Source: Ailurus styani (lineage: Eukaryota; Chordata; Mammalia; Carnivora; Ailuridae). Taken from it: a DNA stretch of 64,000 bases. The notes under the pieces were generated by a model. The model was given only the letters and a program-made list of their open reading frames with translations. It had not been told where the DNA came from and searched no databases. The number at the start of each line of letters is the position of its first letter. Position 1 is the first letter of the stretch. Both the position numbers and the translations under genes were made by a program. Below, in pieces: positions 1 to 12,769 of this stretch. The DNA is taken from NCBI GenBank assembly GCA_002007465.1, contig LNAC01000350.1, forward strand, positions 114,014 through 178,013. The letters run 5' to 3'.

Positions 1-544
1 AATGTTTTGAATCACATACGTTGAGTGCCTAACATGATGTCATAATCATTGTTGGTAGTCAGGGAATCAGTTTTATGGCCCTCTCAAAGGTGCCTGGGAA
101 GTCAATGAACAATGTTCTTGAACCCATCCTCTACTCTCTTATCAGTTTGAAGGACTTTGCCCCGGTGATACCTGTGCCAAGGGGACACCATGTCCTCTCA
201 AACCATTTCCTTCTCCTATTCCTTAAATGAGAGATTTAAACTTCTCAAAGAATTTCCTTGGAGACTTTTGTCATGGATACAGACATAAAGACCCCATCTG
301 GGCAACTGTTCCTAAACAGAAACCTGAGCAAACATCATTACTGGTAGCCCAGAAATGTCCTCCTTAACTTGAATGCAGACCAGCCCCAAGGAATTGAAAG
401 AAAGCTTTATGATAAAAGAATTAACAACTGTTCTAGATTCTACTTGGGAATCACAGCCACCTCAAGTCTGCTAATTTCCAGCATCTCTTAGTGTCTCCAA
501 AGATTAATTCCCAATACCGTAATTTCCAGATGAAGGATGGATCC
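1..544. other. Intergenic, nothing recognised
   Basis: Unique-looking intergenic sequence 3' of LHX8. I see no gene, RNA or clear repeat. Confidence 0.5.
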
Positions 545-976
545 TGTGATGGTTAATTTCACGTCAACTTGGCTAGGCTATAGTGCCCAGTTGTTTGACT
601 TAGATGTTGCTGTGAAAGTATTTTTGGATTTACCATTTAATCAGTAGACCTTACATAAATGGGGGTCGGCCTCATCCAATCATTTGAAGCCCTTAAGAGC
701 AAAAACTGATTTCTTGGAGAGGAAGAAATTTGGTCTCAAGATTGCAGCATAAAAACACTCTCTGAGTTTCCAGCCAGCCTGCCCTGTCCTACAGATTTTA
801 GACTCAAAGACTGCAACATCAAATCTTACTTTCATTTCCAGCTTTCTGGCCTCTTGTACATATTTCAGACTTGTCAGCTCCAACAATCACATGTGCCAGT
901 TCTTTAAAATAAAGTTCTCTTTCTATATCTGTATATGCCTGATTGGTCTTTCCTCTGGAGGACCCTGACTGATAGA
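545..976 (+). mobile_element. MLT2-type solo LTR (ERVL)
   Basis: Starts TGTGATGGTTAATTTC, has the internal 'gggcctcatccaatca'-like and 'acttgtcagc' blocks and an AATAAAG signal, and ends near 'ggaccctgactgatag'. These are the marks of the old mammalian MLT2/ERVL LTRs. No internal retroviral genes accompany it, so it is a solo LTR. Diverged and inactive. Confidence 0.75.
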
Positions 977-1149
977 GAGCCCATCTTGCACTTCTTACAG
1001 TACCCAGTACAGTGCTGAACTAACTTTTCTTGGGAGAAGTTTATCATTCCTTGAACATGAACTACAACTTAAGTGTCTATACTCTATCTAGAAAAGTGCT
1101 GCTATGGGTTTGACCCTGCCCTGCTACATACTACCTATATCAGACTCAT

Positions 1150-1365
1150 ATGTATTTATGTATTTATTTATTTATTACGATTTTGTCTATTTATTTGACA
1201 GAGAGAGACACAGTGAGAGAGGGAACACAAGGAGGCGAAGTGGGAGAGGGAGAAGAAGGCTTCCCGTGGAGGCAGGGAGCCTGATGTGGGGCTCGATCCC
1301 AGGATTCTGGGATCATGACCTGAGCTGAAGGCAGACGCTTAACTACTGAGCCACCCAGGTGCCCC
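1150..1365 (-). mobile_element. Can-SINE (minus)
   Basis: Reverse-oriented tRNA-derived carnivore SINE: T/A-rich tail at the left, 'gggatcatgacctgagc' and 'gagccacccaggtgcccc' at the right. Flanked by the target duplication cagactcat (1141-1149 and 1366-1374). Confidence 0.92.
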
Positions 1366-1904
1366 CAGACTCATCTTTATGCTTAGCCCTACATCTTTTT
1401 GGCAACTTGGCCCCACACAGGCTAGGTCATTCCCTAATGTGGTTTCTGTCCACATTAAGCCTTTCATGGCAGAAGTCACAATGACTTCAGTACTCAGGCC
1501 CAATTGACAGGATTCACGGAGACTCTGTTTTCCCAATGAGGTTGCCAAGAGGGAACAGGTGACACAAACTGCAAGTGCAGGAAAATTAATTTCACCTGAG
1601 ATAGATATTGATAGAAAGAAAGACTAGAGATAGGGAGGAGCAAACAGAGAATTGTTGCTCAAAGATGTGTTGTTCTGAGATACAATGGCTTCACATGGAT
1701 GTTTGGACTGCTTAGAGAAGCCCATGTGACCAAGCAGAGAGCTGTAGAGAAAAGCTCATAGTAAAGCACCACTTTGAATTTGCTATCCTTTCTTCTGCCT
1801 CACTTTTCCTTCATTTATGATCCCCTAGAACTGCACAACCAACCCCCAAACCAAAGTGTTGGTACATAAGTTTTGTCTAATTTTTCTCTTCAAAAGACCT
1901 AGGC

Positions 1905-2010
1905 TAAGACACTGGCTGTATGACCTTAGTAAATCATTTGACCAATCTAAGCTCCAATGTCTTGTGGAAACCATAAGAGTATTTCCTCTATGGGAATGTT
2001 CTGAGGACTG
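1905..2010 (+). repeat. MIR fragment
   Basis: Contains 'tgaccttagtaaatcatttgacc' type core and a later 'ctgaggactgga' segment resembling the MIR core. Diverged. Confidence 0.4.
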
Positions 2011-2637
2011 GATGGGGAAATGCACAACTCTTGGGGATGCTTTTAATTAATGACAACTACAGCCGTTGCTACCCCCTGCAGAAAGTGCATAGGGGCAGCC
2101 CCACATGGAGCAGGGGCTAAAGTTTTCCAAGGCTGCCAATGACAAAATGACTCAATCTGTCTAATTCTGGGGCCAAGCCTATTGCTGCTGTGCACATAAA
2201 CCATGTGTTATAATATCAGCAGAGCAGAATGCCTATTCCCTAAGGGCAGCTGGCCCCCAAGTGACAGAGGAATGAGGAGGGCATTCCCAGCATTCCTAAT
2301 ACTCATCTAGTATCTCTCTTTCAGAAGGGAGGTGTAATGGGTGGGCCAATCAGTCATCAGTGTTTAGAGAAAGTGCCTTTCCATGAAGACCAGGAGTGGA
2401 GAAGACATAGTCCATTTGCTACCATACTTTGTAACACTTTATCATGTCCTACCTCAAATAAAAATTTGTTGGGGTGGAGTTGAAGGGATTTCTCTAAAGG
2501 AAATGTCACTTATCCTGAAATAGGAAATAGGATGGATTTTGAGGCTGGAGTTCAGGGTTAGAGTACAGAATTAGAGGAAGGAGTTGGTCTAGGCTCTAAG
2601 CCCTTGTAGACCTATCTTGCGGAAAATGGTTGCAGAG

Positions 2638-2640
<3 letters not shown>

Positions 2641-2693
<53 letters not shown>

Positions 2694-2696
2694 TGT
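2641..2696 (+). repeat. (TG)n microsatellite
   Basis: Twenty-five perfect GT units followed by ttgtgt. Likely length-polymorphic. Confidence 0.98.
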
Positions 2697-3279
2697 AAAA
2701 TAGAGAAGTTATAGAATCAAGCATATAAAATGATTGAGAACTTGGGGTAATGGGGGTAGGGAGATTCTATAAGTGAGTGTACTCAGGGTGGGGAATCAGA
2801 AGAGAGGCACCCTCTTCTCTGTACCTGGAGGACACCCAGCTATGCCAGGGACAGAACAGGCCTGCTGTCACTGCCCTTCTTTAGTAGACAGCGGTTATAC
2901 GAGGCTCCAGGACTTCCAGGTTGGAGGGAGGGGAGGGGAGGATTCATGACCAAATCTCCAGGCTACCAATGTTTCAGTTATACAACATGAAGAATGGGAG
3001 TCTTCAACAGAACAAAAACTGTTCTCTTTTCAGGACCATAATAATATAGAGACCTTCTTAGACTGAGGAATTATAGTTGGGAGTCTAGAAGCTACTACAA
3101 TAGGAAGGAAGAAAGACACACTTGCTGATATTAGAAGGAGGTCTTAGAGTTATTTCATTAGAATATTTGAAAGATCAGGTCCTTTTGTAATTCCTTGAGT
3201 TGGTAACTTAAGATGGTTTCTTGTTTACATCTTAGTTTTTTGAAAACAGGATAGCATAATGATAAAAAATATATATTCT

Positions 3280-3471
3280 GGGGTGCCTGGGTGGCTCAGC
3301 CAGTTAAGTGTCTGTCTGGCTCAGGTCATGATCTCAGGGTCCTGGAATGGAGCCCACTACACAGTGGGGAGCCTGCTTCCCCCTCTCCCTCTGCCTACTG
3401 CTCCCCCTGCTTGTGCTCTCTCTCTCTCTCTCAAATAAATAAATAAATAAATAATCAAATAAATAAAATCT
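3280..3471 (+). mobile_element. Can-SINE (plus), first of a tandem pair
   Basis: Head 'ggggtgcctgggtggctcag', body 'ggtcatgatctcagggtc', CT-rich stretch and (AAAT)n tail. Older-type body than the mustelid-style copies. The flanks atatattct (3271-3279) and atatacattct (3487-3497) may be a diverged target duplication. Confidence 0.92.
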
Positions 3472-3497
3472 AGGGGGAAAAAAGAATATACATTCTT

Positions 3498-3706
3498 GGG
3501 GTGCCTGGGTGGCTCAGTTGGTTGAGTGACTGACTCTTGATTTCAGTGCAGGTCATGATCTCAGGGATGTGAGGTCCACCCCAGCATCAGGCTCTGCACT
3601 GGGCATAGAGCCTGCTTAAGATTTCCTCTTTGCCCCTCCCCACCAGCTCACATGCATGCACTCTCTCTCTAAAAACAACAACAACAACAAAAACAAAAAC
3701 AAAAAG
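3498..3706 (+). mobile_element. Can-SINE (plus), second of a tandem pair
   Basis: Head 'ggggtgcctgggtggctcag' only 27 bp after the end of the previous copy, same strand, with an A-rich (AAC)n tail. It diverges from the neighbour in the body, so this is a separate insertion rather than a tandem duplication. Confidence 0.9.
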
Positions 3707-3724
3707 AACATCTCTTCCGCAGTT

Positions 3725-3912
3725 AAACTGCCTGCATTTAAATCCTAGCTCTGCAACTTACAAACGTTGTTACTTATGCTTCAGTCTCCTCAAATGTGAA
3801 GTAAGGATCCTAATAACTAACTCATGGGATATAGGGATGATTAAAGAAAGGTAACACATGTAAGTATTTGGCACAGTGCCTGGCACATAATAAATGTTCC
3901 CTAAATGTCAGG
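3725..3912 (+). repeat. MIR element
   Basis: 'aaatcctagctctgcaactta', 'tcagtctcctcaaatgtg' and 'cagtgcctggcacataataa' follow the MIR order from core to 3' end. Confidence 0.75.
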
Positions 3913-3959
3913 TAGTAATATGGTCGTTTTTTTTTTTTTTCCTAGAGATCTTTCCTTCC

Positions 3960-5620
3960 ATCGTGGAAATGGAGGTTCCCAAAAGCCTCCCAGAATAGGC
4001 TGACCATGCTTACAATCAACTTTTAATGATGGAGCCTTTCTTCAAAAGGAAGAGACTGAGCTGAAGAGAGTCAGAATGACAAAATTCAGAGTTTGACGTT
4101 AGGGTTTCTGGCTAAGAGTTATTTTAAGGTATAAGCAAGCAGTGTCATGAAGACTTTGGGAGCAGCTCAGTGATCCCACAGAGACACCACTGGCAAACAA
4201 ATCATTTAGCAGAGTCCAGTGTGTTCCTTGGAGATTTAGGCAGGGGGCCTGAGCTGGATTATTTTTGTTTCCATTTCCAAAGAGAAGCTGGAAGGGAGGG
4301 GCATTTGGATTCAGAGAGTAAAATGGGGGTATTGGATGAGATGATCTCTAAAGACTGTTCCAGCATTCTGCAAGGCACTGAGTCTCTGAGCATGACTAAA
4401 AGATGGGGGATTAAAAAATATTCAAGACAGGAGAATTCAGGCAGATGATCAGGAAAATATGTCCCAACCAAATTCCTGCTGAGCCTCAGAATACCCTGGT
4501 AAGGGAAATGATGTGAGTTTCATACCCAGAGTTATGGAAAATAAAATGAAGCACAAAAGGTTGGGGGAAAGTCATTCATTGGCAGTGAGGAAAGCCTCTC
4601 TTCCAGCCAGTCTCATTTCATCATGACTAAAAGTTATGTTTTGTCAAAGAAACCTTTAAAAGGATTTGGATGGATAAGTTCAACAGTGGCTACATACCAA
4701 TTACTCCTATTCTCTTTTAAAATCTCCTGTTTAAGTAACGGCTGTTAGGCCCAGATTTACAAGGGTAAAATAATTCACAAGTTATATTCAATTGTGACTG
4801 TCTGAAGATCTCAGGACTAATGTAATGGTCCCACATGTCTCTAAGAAGCAGTCCAAATAGCTGTGATATGCAGTACAGTTTGTGTGCTATAAGGTCATGA
4901 AATTAGACTGTAAAACTCCATTTGATAGATAAGGATATTAAAATGGAATTAAATTATTATTGCAAGAGAGGAATTCTTGTGCTTCAAGAGATGAAAGATG
5001 GGGGAAGCTTTGGCAAGTCCAGGGTTGGGACAAGCAGCTGCTGTACAAATCTCTATGCTATTAGTTTACCAGAGCATCCCCGAAGTTTCCAGTTCACAAT
5101 CTCTTGACCTACACAACCACCAATCATTCTGCCAAGATGTTGACTCCACTTTCAGTATAGGAGTTGCAGTCTCTCTATTCAGTGGCTCAGCAAAGCCTCA
5201 AACTCACCAGCTCCTTCTCTCTTAGCCATGAGTCTCTAATATGGCCTTTGTCACCCTGCTTATCATTCTTTTCTTTGGAGGGAAGAAGAAGGGAAGGGAA
5301 GAGAAGTGTTAAAAGGGATCAACTGAAATCTGAGACGAAACAGCAGTCTTCCCCTAGTGCTGTCTTCCTGCTCACACCAAAGCATAGCACAATTTTAAAA
5401 AGCAAAGCAAACTATTAATGTTATGACTCCAGCTTGGGTAAACTTTTCTTCTGAAACAGAAGACACGCCTGTTAACATTGATTCCCTTTATCTCCAGCTG
5501 TCAGCCTCTTTGGGAAAGGAATATGGGAATGACCTCCAACAACACCAAGCATATTGGGACCTTACCATTTTTGGAAGAAGTGTCTATATTCACTCACATC
5601 AGGTATAGAAAATGTACCAA
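3960..5620. other. Intergenic, no gene seen
   Basis: Unique-looking sequence with only short open frames that resemble nothing. No clear repeat recognised. Confidence 0.45.
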
Positions 5621-5625
5621 AAAAA

Positions 5626-5649
5626 ATATATATATATATATATATATAT
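5626..5649 (+). repeat. (AT)n microsatellite
   Basis: Perfect AT dinucleotide run after an A8 stretch. Confidence 0.95.
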
Positions 5650-6034
5650 GGCCCATCACTTGGTCACTCAGTGACTCAGATTTCCTACCTGAAAATTAGA
5701 AAACTAGTCTCAAGCCAGTGTCTCTGTGACTAGCCAAAATGTCTGAATATTTGAAAATATGTGGATGTAGGGTACCAAGTGCACTCATCCAAAGGACTGA
5801 CTCACATTTTGGCAACTGTGTAATGCCAAATAGCATCTCGGTCAAAAATTTCGTGGAATTAAAAAAAAAATCAGCAAAAGGGATATTTGTTGTAAACAAA
5901 ATAGACTCAGTTGTTATAATTTTTTGAACCCCCACAGTTGATTTAGCTCTGAGTGTGTCTTGGTTGGTTTGCTCACAGGCCACCTGTCTCACTTTTGTTA
6001 ACCTTTACTGTGACATATGTAATGGAAAAAAAAT

Positions 6035-6225
6035 CTAAGACTTGGGTTCAAATTCCAGCTTACTAGGAACATTTCTGGTTACCCTGAACCTCAGTTGTAT
6101 CATCTGTAAAAAGTGGGAATGAGAATAGTTTACACTGTGATATTGTTGTGAGGAGTAAACATAAGGTACCTGGATCCCCCAGTTTACAGCAGACGCTTGA
6201 TAAGTAAACAGCAGCTTAAGAAGGG
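6035..6225 (+). repeat. MIR element
   Basis: 'ttcaaattccagct', 'cctcagttgtatcatctgta' and 'ttgttgtgaggagtaaa' match the MIR core and right half in order. Confidence 0.72.
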
Positions 6226-6284
6226 CAAACATTGTGAATGAGTACTGGCACTGGGTAGAGTCATTCATCTGTTTAAATCCTCTC

Positions 6285-6470
6285 CTCTTGCCTCAGGGTT
6301 TCTCAAAAGTATGATCTCTGACCATTTGCCATAGGATCCCTCAGGGTGCTTATAAGACACACAGATTTCTGATCCCCATCCCAGATGGTAAGTCAGGATC
6401 TCTGGGTATCACCATATCTAACAGATGACACTTGAGTACCTTAAATTTGAGGACCACCAATTTAGAGTAC
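6285..6470 (+). mobile_element. MER5A-like DNA transposon fragment (hAT-Charlie)
   Basis: 'tttctcaaaagtatgatct', 'acacagatttctgatcccc' and 'tctgggtatcaccatatctaac' follow the MER5A non-autonomous element. Diverged. Confidence 0.5.
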
Positions 6471-7564
6471 TATCTAAAATCTATTATCCTTTTTAGTCAT
6501 CGGTTTGTAAAGACATAGGTCATATGTTTCAATAATTTAAAAGCATTCTCTGAGTCCTGAGATCCATGGGTCCTCTGAAAGATTAGATAATATCATCATT
6601 TTGGGTAAGTTTAAAAAGTCAGTCAAGGTACTTTGTAAGAAAGCTGTCTTTTTATTTTTTCCTTTTTTGCTGGCCAACTGAGTAATTCTGTGCTATTATT
6701 TAGGCCCAATGGATAACACTTACTCAATTCCCTGGGCTACTAAATGCAATTTTATATTATTTGCTCATTTAGTTTAATAAAACAACAACCACTATAGAAG
6801 ACACTTGATCTCAAATCCACTTACTCTTAGACTCAATAGTCCAAAAGAAACATTTGATGCAGGAGCACTGAATTCTTGAATTTACAGTTCAGTAGAGAAA
6901 GTTATTCAGCAGACAAGAGACATTGGGCTAGGATGGATACATGTTAGCACAAAGGCAAGAGTCTGAATAGCAAACACTGGGCACTCCTTTGGCAATGGTG
7001 AAGTGTGGCCCCAGGGTATCTACTGAAAAAAGCAAAAATGAAGTTGGCAGAGATTTCAGATTGCCAATGTTCATGTAGCAGTGAAACCAAGAAAGCACCA
7101 TGAAGCCTGAAATGTGAGCCAATTTCACTGGTGAAGACTAGGAGCTCCACCTCCGCATTGGTAAAGCCTGTATTGAGTGGGACCCAGAGCTAAAGAGATA
7201 TGAAGAACTTGGAGAGGAGCCATGAAAGGTAATCAAGATCAATCAGGCTTCAGGGAAATACATCCTTGGAGGGATTGTCTTCCTTTAGACCAGAGCAATG
7301 AGTTGTGGGCTGGGAGGGTGGCTGCGCAGAGGAGATTAACAGTGCCTTTAAATGGGTAACTGATAGTTAGGAGTGTAAGTGTTTCTACCAACAACATCAA
7401 AAGAAACAGCTTGGGCTGAATTTCAGCAGAAGTTGGGCTTGAAATTGAAGACCTCGTTGCAAGGGAGAGTGATATTCTGCTTTTAGTGTTTCAGGAAAAG
7501 CTCTAGTGCAGCTCTCCCCTCTGCCTCACCTCTCACTCCAGGAGCCACCAGTTCCTGATTTAGG

Positions 7565-7760
7565 ACTGACAATATGCCAGATACTGGGCTACAGATGCTT
7601 TATCTGTCCTTTCTCATTTAGTTAATCTTCATTGCAGCCCTGCAGTGTGGGTAGTGGTATGCTCGTTTATAGAAGAGAAAACAGGCTCCAAGAGCATAAG
7701 CAACTTTTCCAGGGTCACAGAGTTGAAAAGTGGCAGACCCAATGCATCTTCTAAATCTCG
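7565..7760 (-). repeat. MIR element (minus)
   Basis: 'atgccagatactgggct', 'ctcatttagttaatcttcat', 'gaagagaaaacaggctcc' and 'ccagggtcacagagttg' match the MIR reverse complement. Confidence 0.68.
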
Positions 7761-7929
7761 AAACACTATTTTATCCTGCCTACTTGTCTGAAGCTCAGGA
7801 GGCCAGTGTGACTGGAAGCAAGACAGCAAGGGAGTGAATGAGTGGGGAGAAGGGGAAAAGATAAGGTCAAAAAGTAATGGGTTAAAAAAAAAAAGTAATG
7901 GGTTAGAACTGGGGCAGCCATCTGATGAT

Positions 7930-8130
7930 AAGTGCCTTTCAAGGCCATGGAGAATGTTGGATTTTCTTCTGAATATGAAGGGAAGCCACTAGAGAATTTT
8001 GAGCAGAAAAGTATTAACCTAGGTTTCAAATAGATCTGTGTGAATGTATTATAAGGGAGAAGAGGTGGATGCCAGGAAAATAATTGTGAAGCTATTTTAA
8101 TAGGCCTGATGAGAGAGGTGGTTTGGACTG
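7930..8130 (-). repeat. L2 (LINE2) fragment (minus)
   Basis: 'gggaagccactagagaatttt', followed by a segment like 'gatctgtgtgaatgtattataa' and 'gcctgatgagagaggtggt', matches the reverse complement of the L2 ORF2 region. Confidence 0.45.
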
Positions 8131-8149
8131 TTAGTGTTAAACAGCATGT

Positions 8150-8260
8150 GATGAACTGGTAAACGATATGTCCAAGGTCACGTAGGTAATAAGGTTGGAC
8201 TAGGCTAGGTTCAGAATAAGGCTCTGACTATCTAAAACCAAACTCTCTGACCTTTCTCTG
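8150..8260 (-). repeat. MIR fragment (minus)
   Basis: 'gtccaaggtcacgtaggtaata' is the MIR core in reverse. Confidence 0.45.
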
Positions 8261-8425
8261 ACTACAGTGAGCCATGGTCACAGGTAACCGAGAAAGAGAA
8301 TTCCCAAAGGTGAGGCCAAAATACAGGCAGTTTCCAGTGTGTAACACTTATGATGGAGTTGTTTGGGTTTGTGCATATGCATGTGTATGTATCCTGTATG
8401 TCTGTGGATCTTCTCCCCTCATACC

Positions 8426-8450
8426 AAAAAAAAAAAAAAAAAAAAAAAAA
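8426..8450 (+). repeat. Poly(A) run
   Basis: Twenty-five A residues with no retroposed gene recognised in front of them. Confidence 0.95.
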
Positions 8451-9139
8451 GGAGAGTTGACAGATGATCCAAAACACAGATAAAAAACAATTACCAAACC
8501 CATATCCAAATATGTCAGCCTACTTTGAAGATTAATGGAGGTCAGCTACAACCTAGAATAGTACCACTGTCATGGTGAAAGGTAAATTTTATGTTTTAAG
8601 CTGTATTCAGTAGAGGATGGGAGGAGCCACTCAACAAATGAAAAGACTCTGTGGCCACATTTGCACAGCAAAAGCCAAGTGGAAGATTGAGCAATTACCT
8701 AGTAACTACAGGCTGGGGAGTCAGCCAATTTGGGTAACTCAGATAAAAACATGTGCTTTGGCTGCTTCTCTTGCCTGAATTACTCGATAATGGCCCAACT
8801 GTCTGTTTTGCTTAGCTGAAGAGAACGAGAAACAGGTCCATCTGAGTTGGAGACCTTCCATGGGCCATGGTGCAGCCCAGGCTGAGGAGGCAGCATGGGA
8901 AAGTCTGCCCCTAGGAGCCTGACTTCAGGCTGGCATGAGGTAGTTAGCCCGGGTACAGAGTGCTCTGTTGGTGTCCTCTGTCAGGTTCTAGACACCCGAA
9001 GATGAACAATCCTTATTCTGATGTTTCTCAAGGCTTAGTCTTATGACAAACTTGAGAAAAGATAACTATAAAAAAAGTGTGAAGTATAGAGATATTCTTT
9101 GAAGAAAAGATGGGAACACAAAGGCGGTAATTAACCCAT

Positions 9140-9480
9140 ACTGGGATGGGGTAGATGTGGGCAACAGCTAGGGAAGGCTCCTGGAGGAGATGATGCTTGA
9201 GGTGGGTCCTAGAAGATGAGTAGTTATTAGCTAGGAAAAGACAGACGGGAAAGGGAGAATGAAAGCTAGCGTGAACGCTGGTGGCATTTTCCCCCACTGG
9301 TGGTAAATGTTAGATTACCAAAGAATTACCATTAATTCGCTGTAGACTCTGATTGCCCTCACTTAGTTCTACTACAGTCTCCCTCCTTCCATCATAACAG
9401 GAGTGCAAGCCTATCAGAGGGTGGGATTCATGTCTTTGTTAGAATTTTCTTGATCCCTAGCTCACCTTCCTTCCATTACT
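9140..9480. repeat. L2 fragments
   Basis: Left part (to about 9270, minus) has 'ggaaggctcctggaggagatg' typical of reversed L2. The right part (about 9345-9480, plus) resembles the L2 3' end in its promoter-distal segment. Both are weak. Confidence 0.4.
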
Positions 9481-9799
9481 GATCTCCTGCAAGTGCCACG
9501 CTTTCCTGAGGAGTCTGTGAAGCTAGCTTTGCCCACCAAGGCTTGTAAGACATGTTTTTACAGTTGTCATAAAATGTACCAGGCCATGTTCTAAAAGAGA
9601 AATGATGAACTAGGAGAATTGCACATGGTCTCGCTTGGAGGAGTTTCAATCAAAGATGAAATTTTGTGGTTCAGAACCATACTGGCAAAGTAGCAGACTC
9701 ACTCCAGTGCATCTGAAAGAAATGAGCTAATAACTAGTATTGGTTCTCTAGAGAGTTCACTCTGGTTCCGGGAAGTAAATATTTTGAAATTGAAATTGT

Positions 9800-11190
9800 A
9801 ACAATGGTTTCCACTTTCAAATATAGCATCATAACTCGTTTGGGTTTAAAAAAAAAACATTTTTGCAAGCATTCAAATCACCTCTGTAATCTAAATTATT
9901 TAGAGTTTTTCTATACCCAAATTAGAGGTGACACCTCTACCAGTCTGAAAAACTCCTTAAGATCAAGAAGTGAGTTTATGTGGAAAGCAAATAGATGTTT
10001 TCTATCTGTGCTGAGGTCGGGATAAGAGAAGAGCTTCATATGAGAACATGGACCTCATTACCAGCATAGATACTCCACCTCCGACTTTATTTGAAGAAAT
10101 GGATAGAGCACTGTCCTCCTGGGGTTGCCTGAGGTAGAGCAGAGTTTGCCAGACTTCTGGTGCTCTAACAGCCCAGCCTGGGCTTGCCTGATCTCCTGCC
10201 ATGAGCTCCACCCTCCTAAATTAATAGATCATAATTTTACTATGTGTTTCTCATTCATCATCTCACTTTTGCCTCATAAAAATCTTCCTTTTACTGTTGA
10301 GGAAACTGGCTTCCAGTGAGGTTAGTGGATCCTTTTTATAGTTTACTGGGGTCAAAGAATGTGCTAAAATCCAGGTGTCCCATCTCATACTGATATATGA
10401 ACATGTATTTACCTAGTGTTTACCATATTACACGCTGGAATACAATGGAAAGCAAGTCCCTCCCAGGGCCCACTATCCTTTATTTTTTAACATCCTTTTC
10501 TCTTGCTGTGATCTTCCCCCCTCAACACACACACACCGTCCACCCCTAAACTCTGCTCTCAGCCCCCACCAGCTACAGATTCTAGGTAGATCCTTGGTAA
10601 GTGCTGTAAATGTTAACACAATTTAAAAAGGGAGAAGAGCCTTCCCTGCAGTGGCTTCACATCCTCTGAGCCTTTGGAAATCTATCTTTGGAGTTGCTTA
10701 TGAAACAAACAATAGGAAAGCACTTACGAATTTATTCTCTTGAGATTTCTACAGGTTTATAAAAATAATCTGAGTTCTGGAGAACTCTTGCATATTAAAA
10801 CCAAAGGCCTAATTATGTTAATCAACGTTCCTTAAATTTCAGGTCCCCATTTGCCAAATGTACAGAAAAGCAATAGAAAGGTGTGAAGGACAATGTAAAT
10901 AAAGGTACCAATGTAATGATCAATAAAGCTAATAAAATATCATAGTATAAAGAGTACCAGGTACTAAAGTAAAATATTTGATATCAAGTAATGAAACCTC
11001 AGCTGAAGAATGTTCACTTAGCCATGTATGCAGAATCATTAAAGGAAGAAAGATCACAAAAGTGGGAGTTTGTGCTTAACTTTACCCCTTTTATAAGAAA
11101 CTAGTTCTCAGAAATGTAAATTAAAATTTCATATGAAGTAAATGAAATATAAGACTTTAAAAATTATGTATTAAATTGGAAAAATAATTA
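9800..11190. other. Intergenic, AT-rich, no gene seen
   Basis: No coding signal. A faint MIR-like piece ('ttactgttgaggaaactggc') lies near 10290. Confidence 0.4.
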
Positions 11191-11194
11191 AGAA

Positions 11195-11830
11195 ATTAGT
11201 TCCAATGGTAGGCAAGAAAGACAAGTGTTCTGGAAAATACCTCAGACATTGCTGGTGGAGATGTAAATTAGTGCAGCATTTTGGGGACAATTAATGATTT
11301 TCAAGAGTCTTTAAATTGTGCATGGACATCCATCCCACTTCTAAGAATGTATACTTGGGAAATACGGATGTAAATAAAAAGGTAGCTAGGAGATGCTCAT
11401 CATGGTGTTACTTAAAATAGTGCTTAAAATACAGAAGTTAAGAATATGGTACCTGATATCACTGAGCTGCTAGATTCAAACACTGATTTTGTTATTTCTT
11501 ACTGAGATTCTAGATTACTTTTAAATTCTACATTTACAAAATAAAGCTGATAATAATAGAATCTGTTTCATGAGGTAGCTATGACTAACAAAATACATCT
11601 AAGGCACTTAGGGCATACTAAAAAGCGCTCATCTTGTGGTGTTAGATTATGTTCATTATAATGAACAATTAGAAACAACCTACATATCTAATAAATGGTT
11701 TCATCCTAGCAAAGTAGTGCTACATATCAAATAAAATGATACCTTAGGTGAATATTTGACTTAGAAAGATAATTATTATGTTAAAGGGGAAAAGAAAGCT
11801 ATAAAATAGTATTACTATGTGACTGAATCC
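11195..11830 (+). mobile_element. Old L1M fragment (3' end of ORF2)
   Basis: 'attgctggtggagatgtaaa', 'catcccacttctaagaatgta' and 'agaaacaacctacatatcta' occur in the order found near the end of L1 ORF2. Degraded, no open frame. Confidence 0.5.
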
Positions 11831-11839
11831 AAACAGATG

Positions 11840-12540
11840 TTTATCAGACATTATCTAGTGCACCTGAACTTGTTCTTAATTCAAATGCATTTATGTCTCT
11901 AAAATTTTAGTTGTATTTCACAAGGGCAAAAATCAAATAGTGCTAATTTCATTTCCTTTACTTCCTGAGGTGGAGGTCAATAAGAATTTTTCCTGGACTA
12001 ATATCCTTTTGGTACTTAGTGTGCTACAATCCAAATGACTTCTAAAAATAAAGTAGAAGCATTTCTTTTACTAACTGGTAAAGTCCTTCATGCCATAACA
12101 AATTCCCAAGATACTATCTGGTGTCATAATACTACTAGAGTAACTATATACATAATTTACCAAGAAATACTACAGCAATCAGCATCTAAGTTCCTATAAC
12201 AATTTTTAAAAGCATGAACTATGATTCTAATAGTGTTTATTATGAGATACCTATAACAGATATAATTTACAATAATGTGGGATTTTAAGAATGACACTTG
12301 CATAATATAAAAGTACTGCTAAATATTAATGCGACCTTGTCCAACTAACAAGATTCACTTAAGGATACTGATGTAGTGTGACTTCAGTTTCATTATTTGA
12401 ATTTGTGATTCAATTGATTTACATACCAAAAAGTTATCCTTACTCTCTCACAGATTATGAATCTCTGAATCCCTAAGAGATAACTATTTGTTACTCAGGT
12501 CTTTTCTAATCCAATAATAAAACGTCTTCCTCCAATCCTC
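11840..12540. other. Intergenic, AT-rich, nothing recognised
   Basis: No gene or repeat can be supported. Confidence 0.4.
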
Positions 12541-12549
12541 ACAAAAGTT

Positions 12550-12759
12550 ATTATTTTTTTTTAAAGATTTTTATTTATTTATTTGACACAGAGAAAGGGA
12601 TTACAAGTAGGCAGAGAGGCAGGCATAGAGAGAGGAGAGAGGAGGAAGCAGGCTCCCTGCCGAGCAGAGAGCCTGATGCGGGCCTCGATCCCAGGACCCT
12701 GGGATCATGACCTGAGCCGAAGGCAGAGGCTTTAACCCACTGAGCCACCCAGGCGCCCC
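12550..12759 (-). mobile_element. Can-SINE, mustelid-type (minus)
   Basis: Complete young-looking copy with poly-T/A tail, 'attacaagtaggcagagagg' body and 'gagccacccaggcgcccc' head. Target duplication acaaaagtt at 12541-12549 and 12760-12768. Confidence 0.95.
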
Positions 12760-12769
12760 ACAAAAGTTG

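Noticed and set aside
5696..5992. 98-codon minus-strand frame in the 3' intergenic region
   Set aside because: No domain, no neighbours, no codon signal; random frame in AT-rich DNA.
8426..8450. Poly(A) run as the tail of a processed pseudogene
   Set aside because: No coding or 3' UTR-like sequence recognised in front of it and no target duplication seen.
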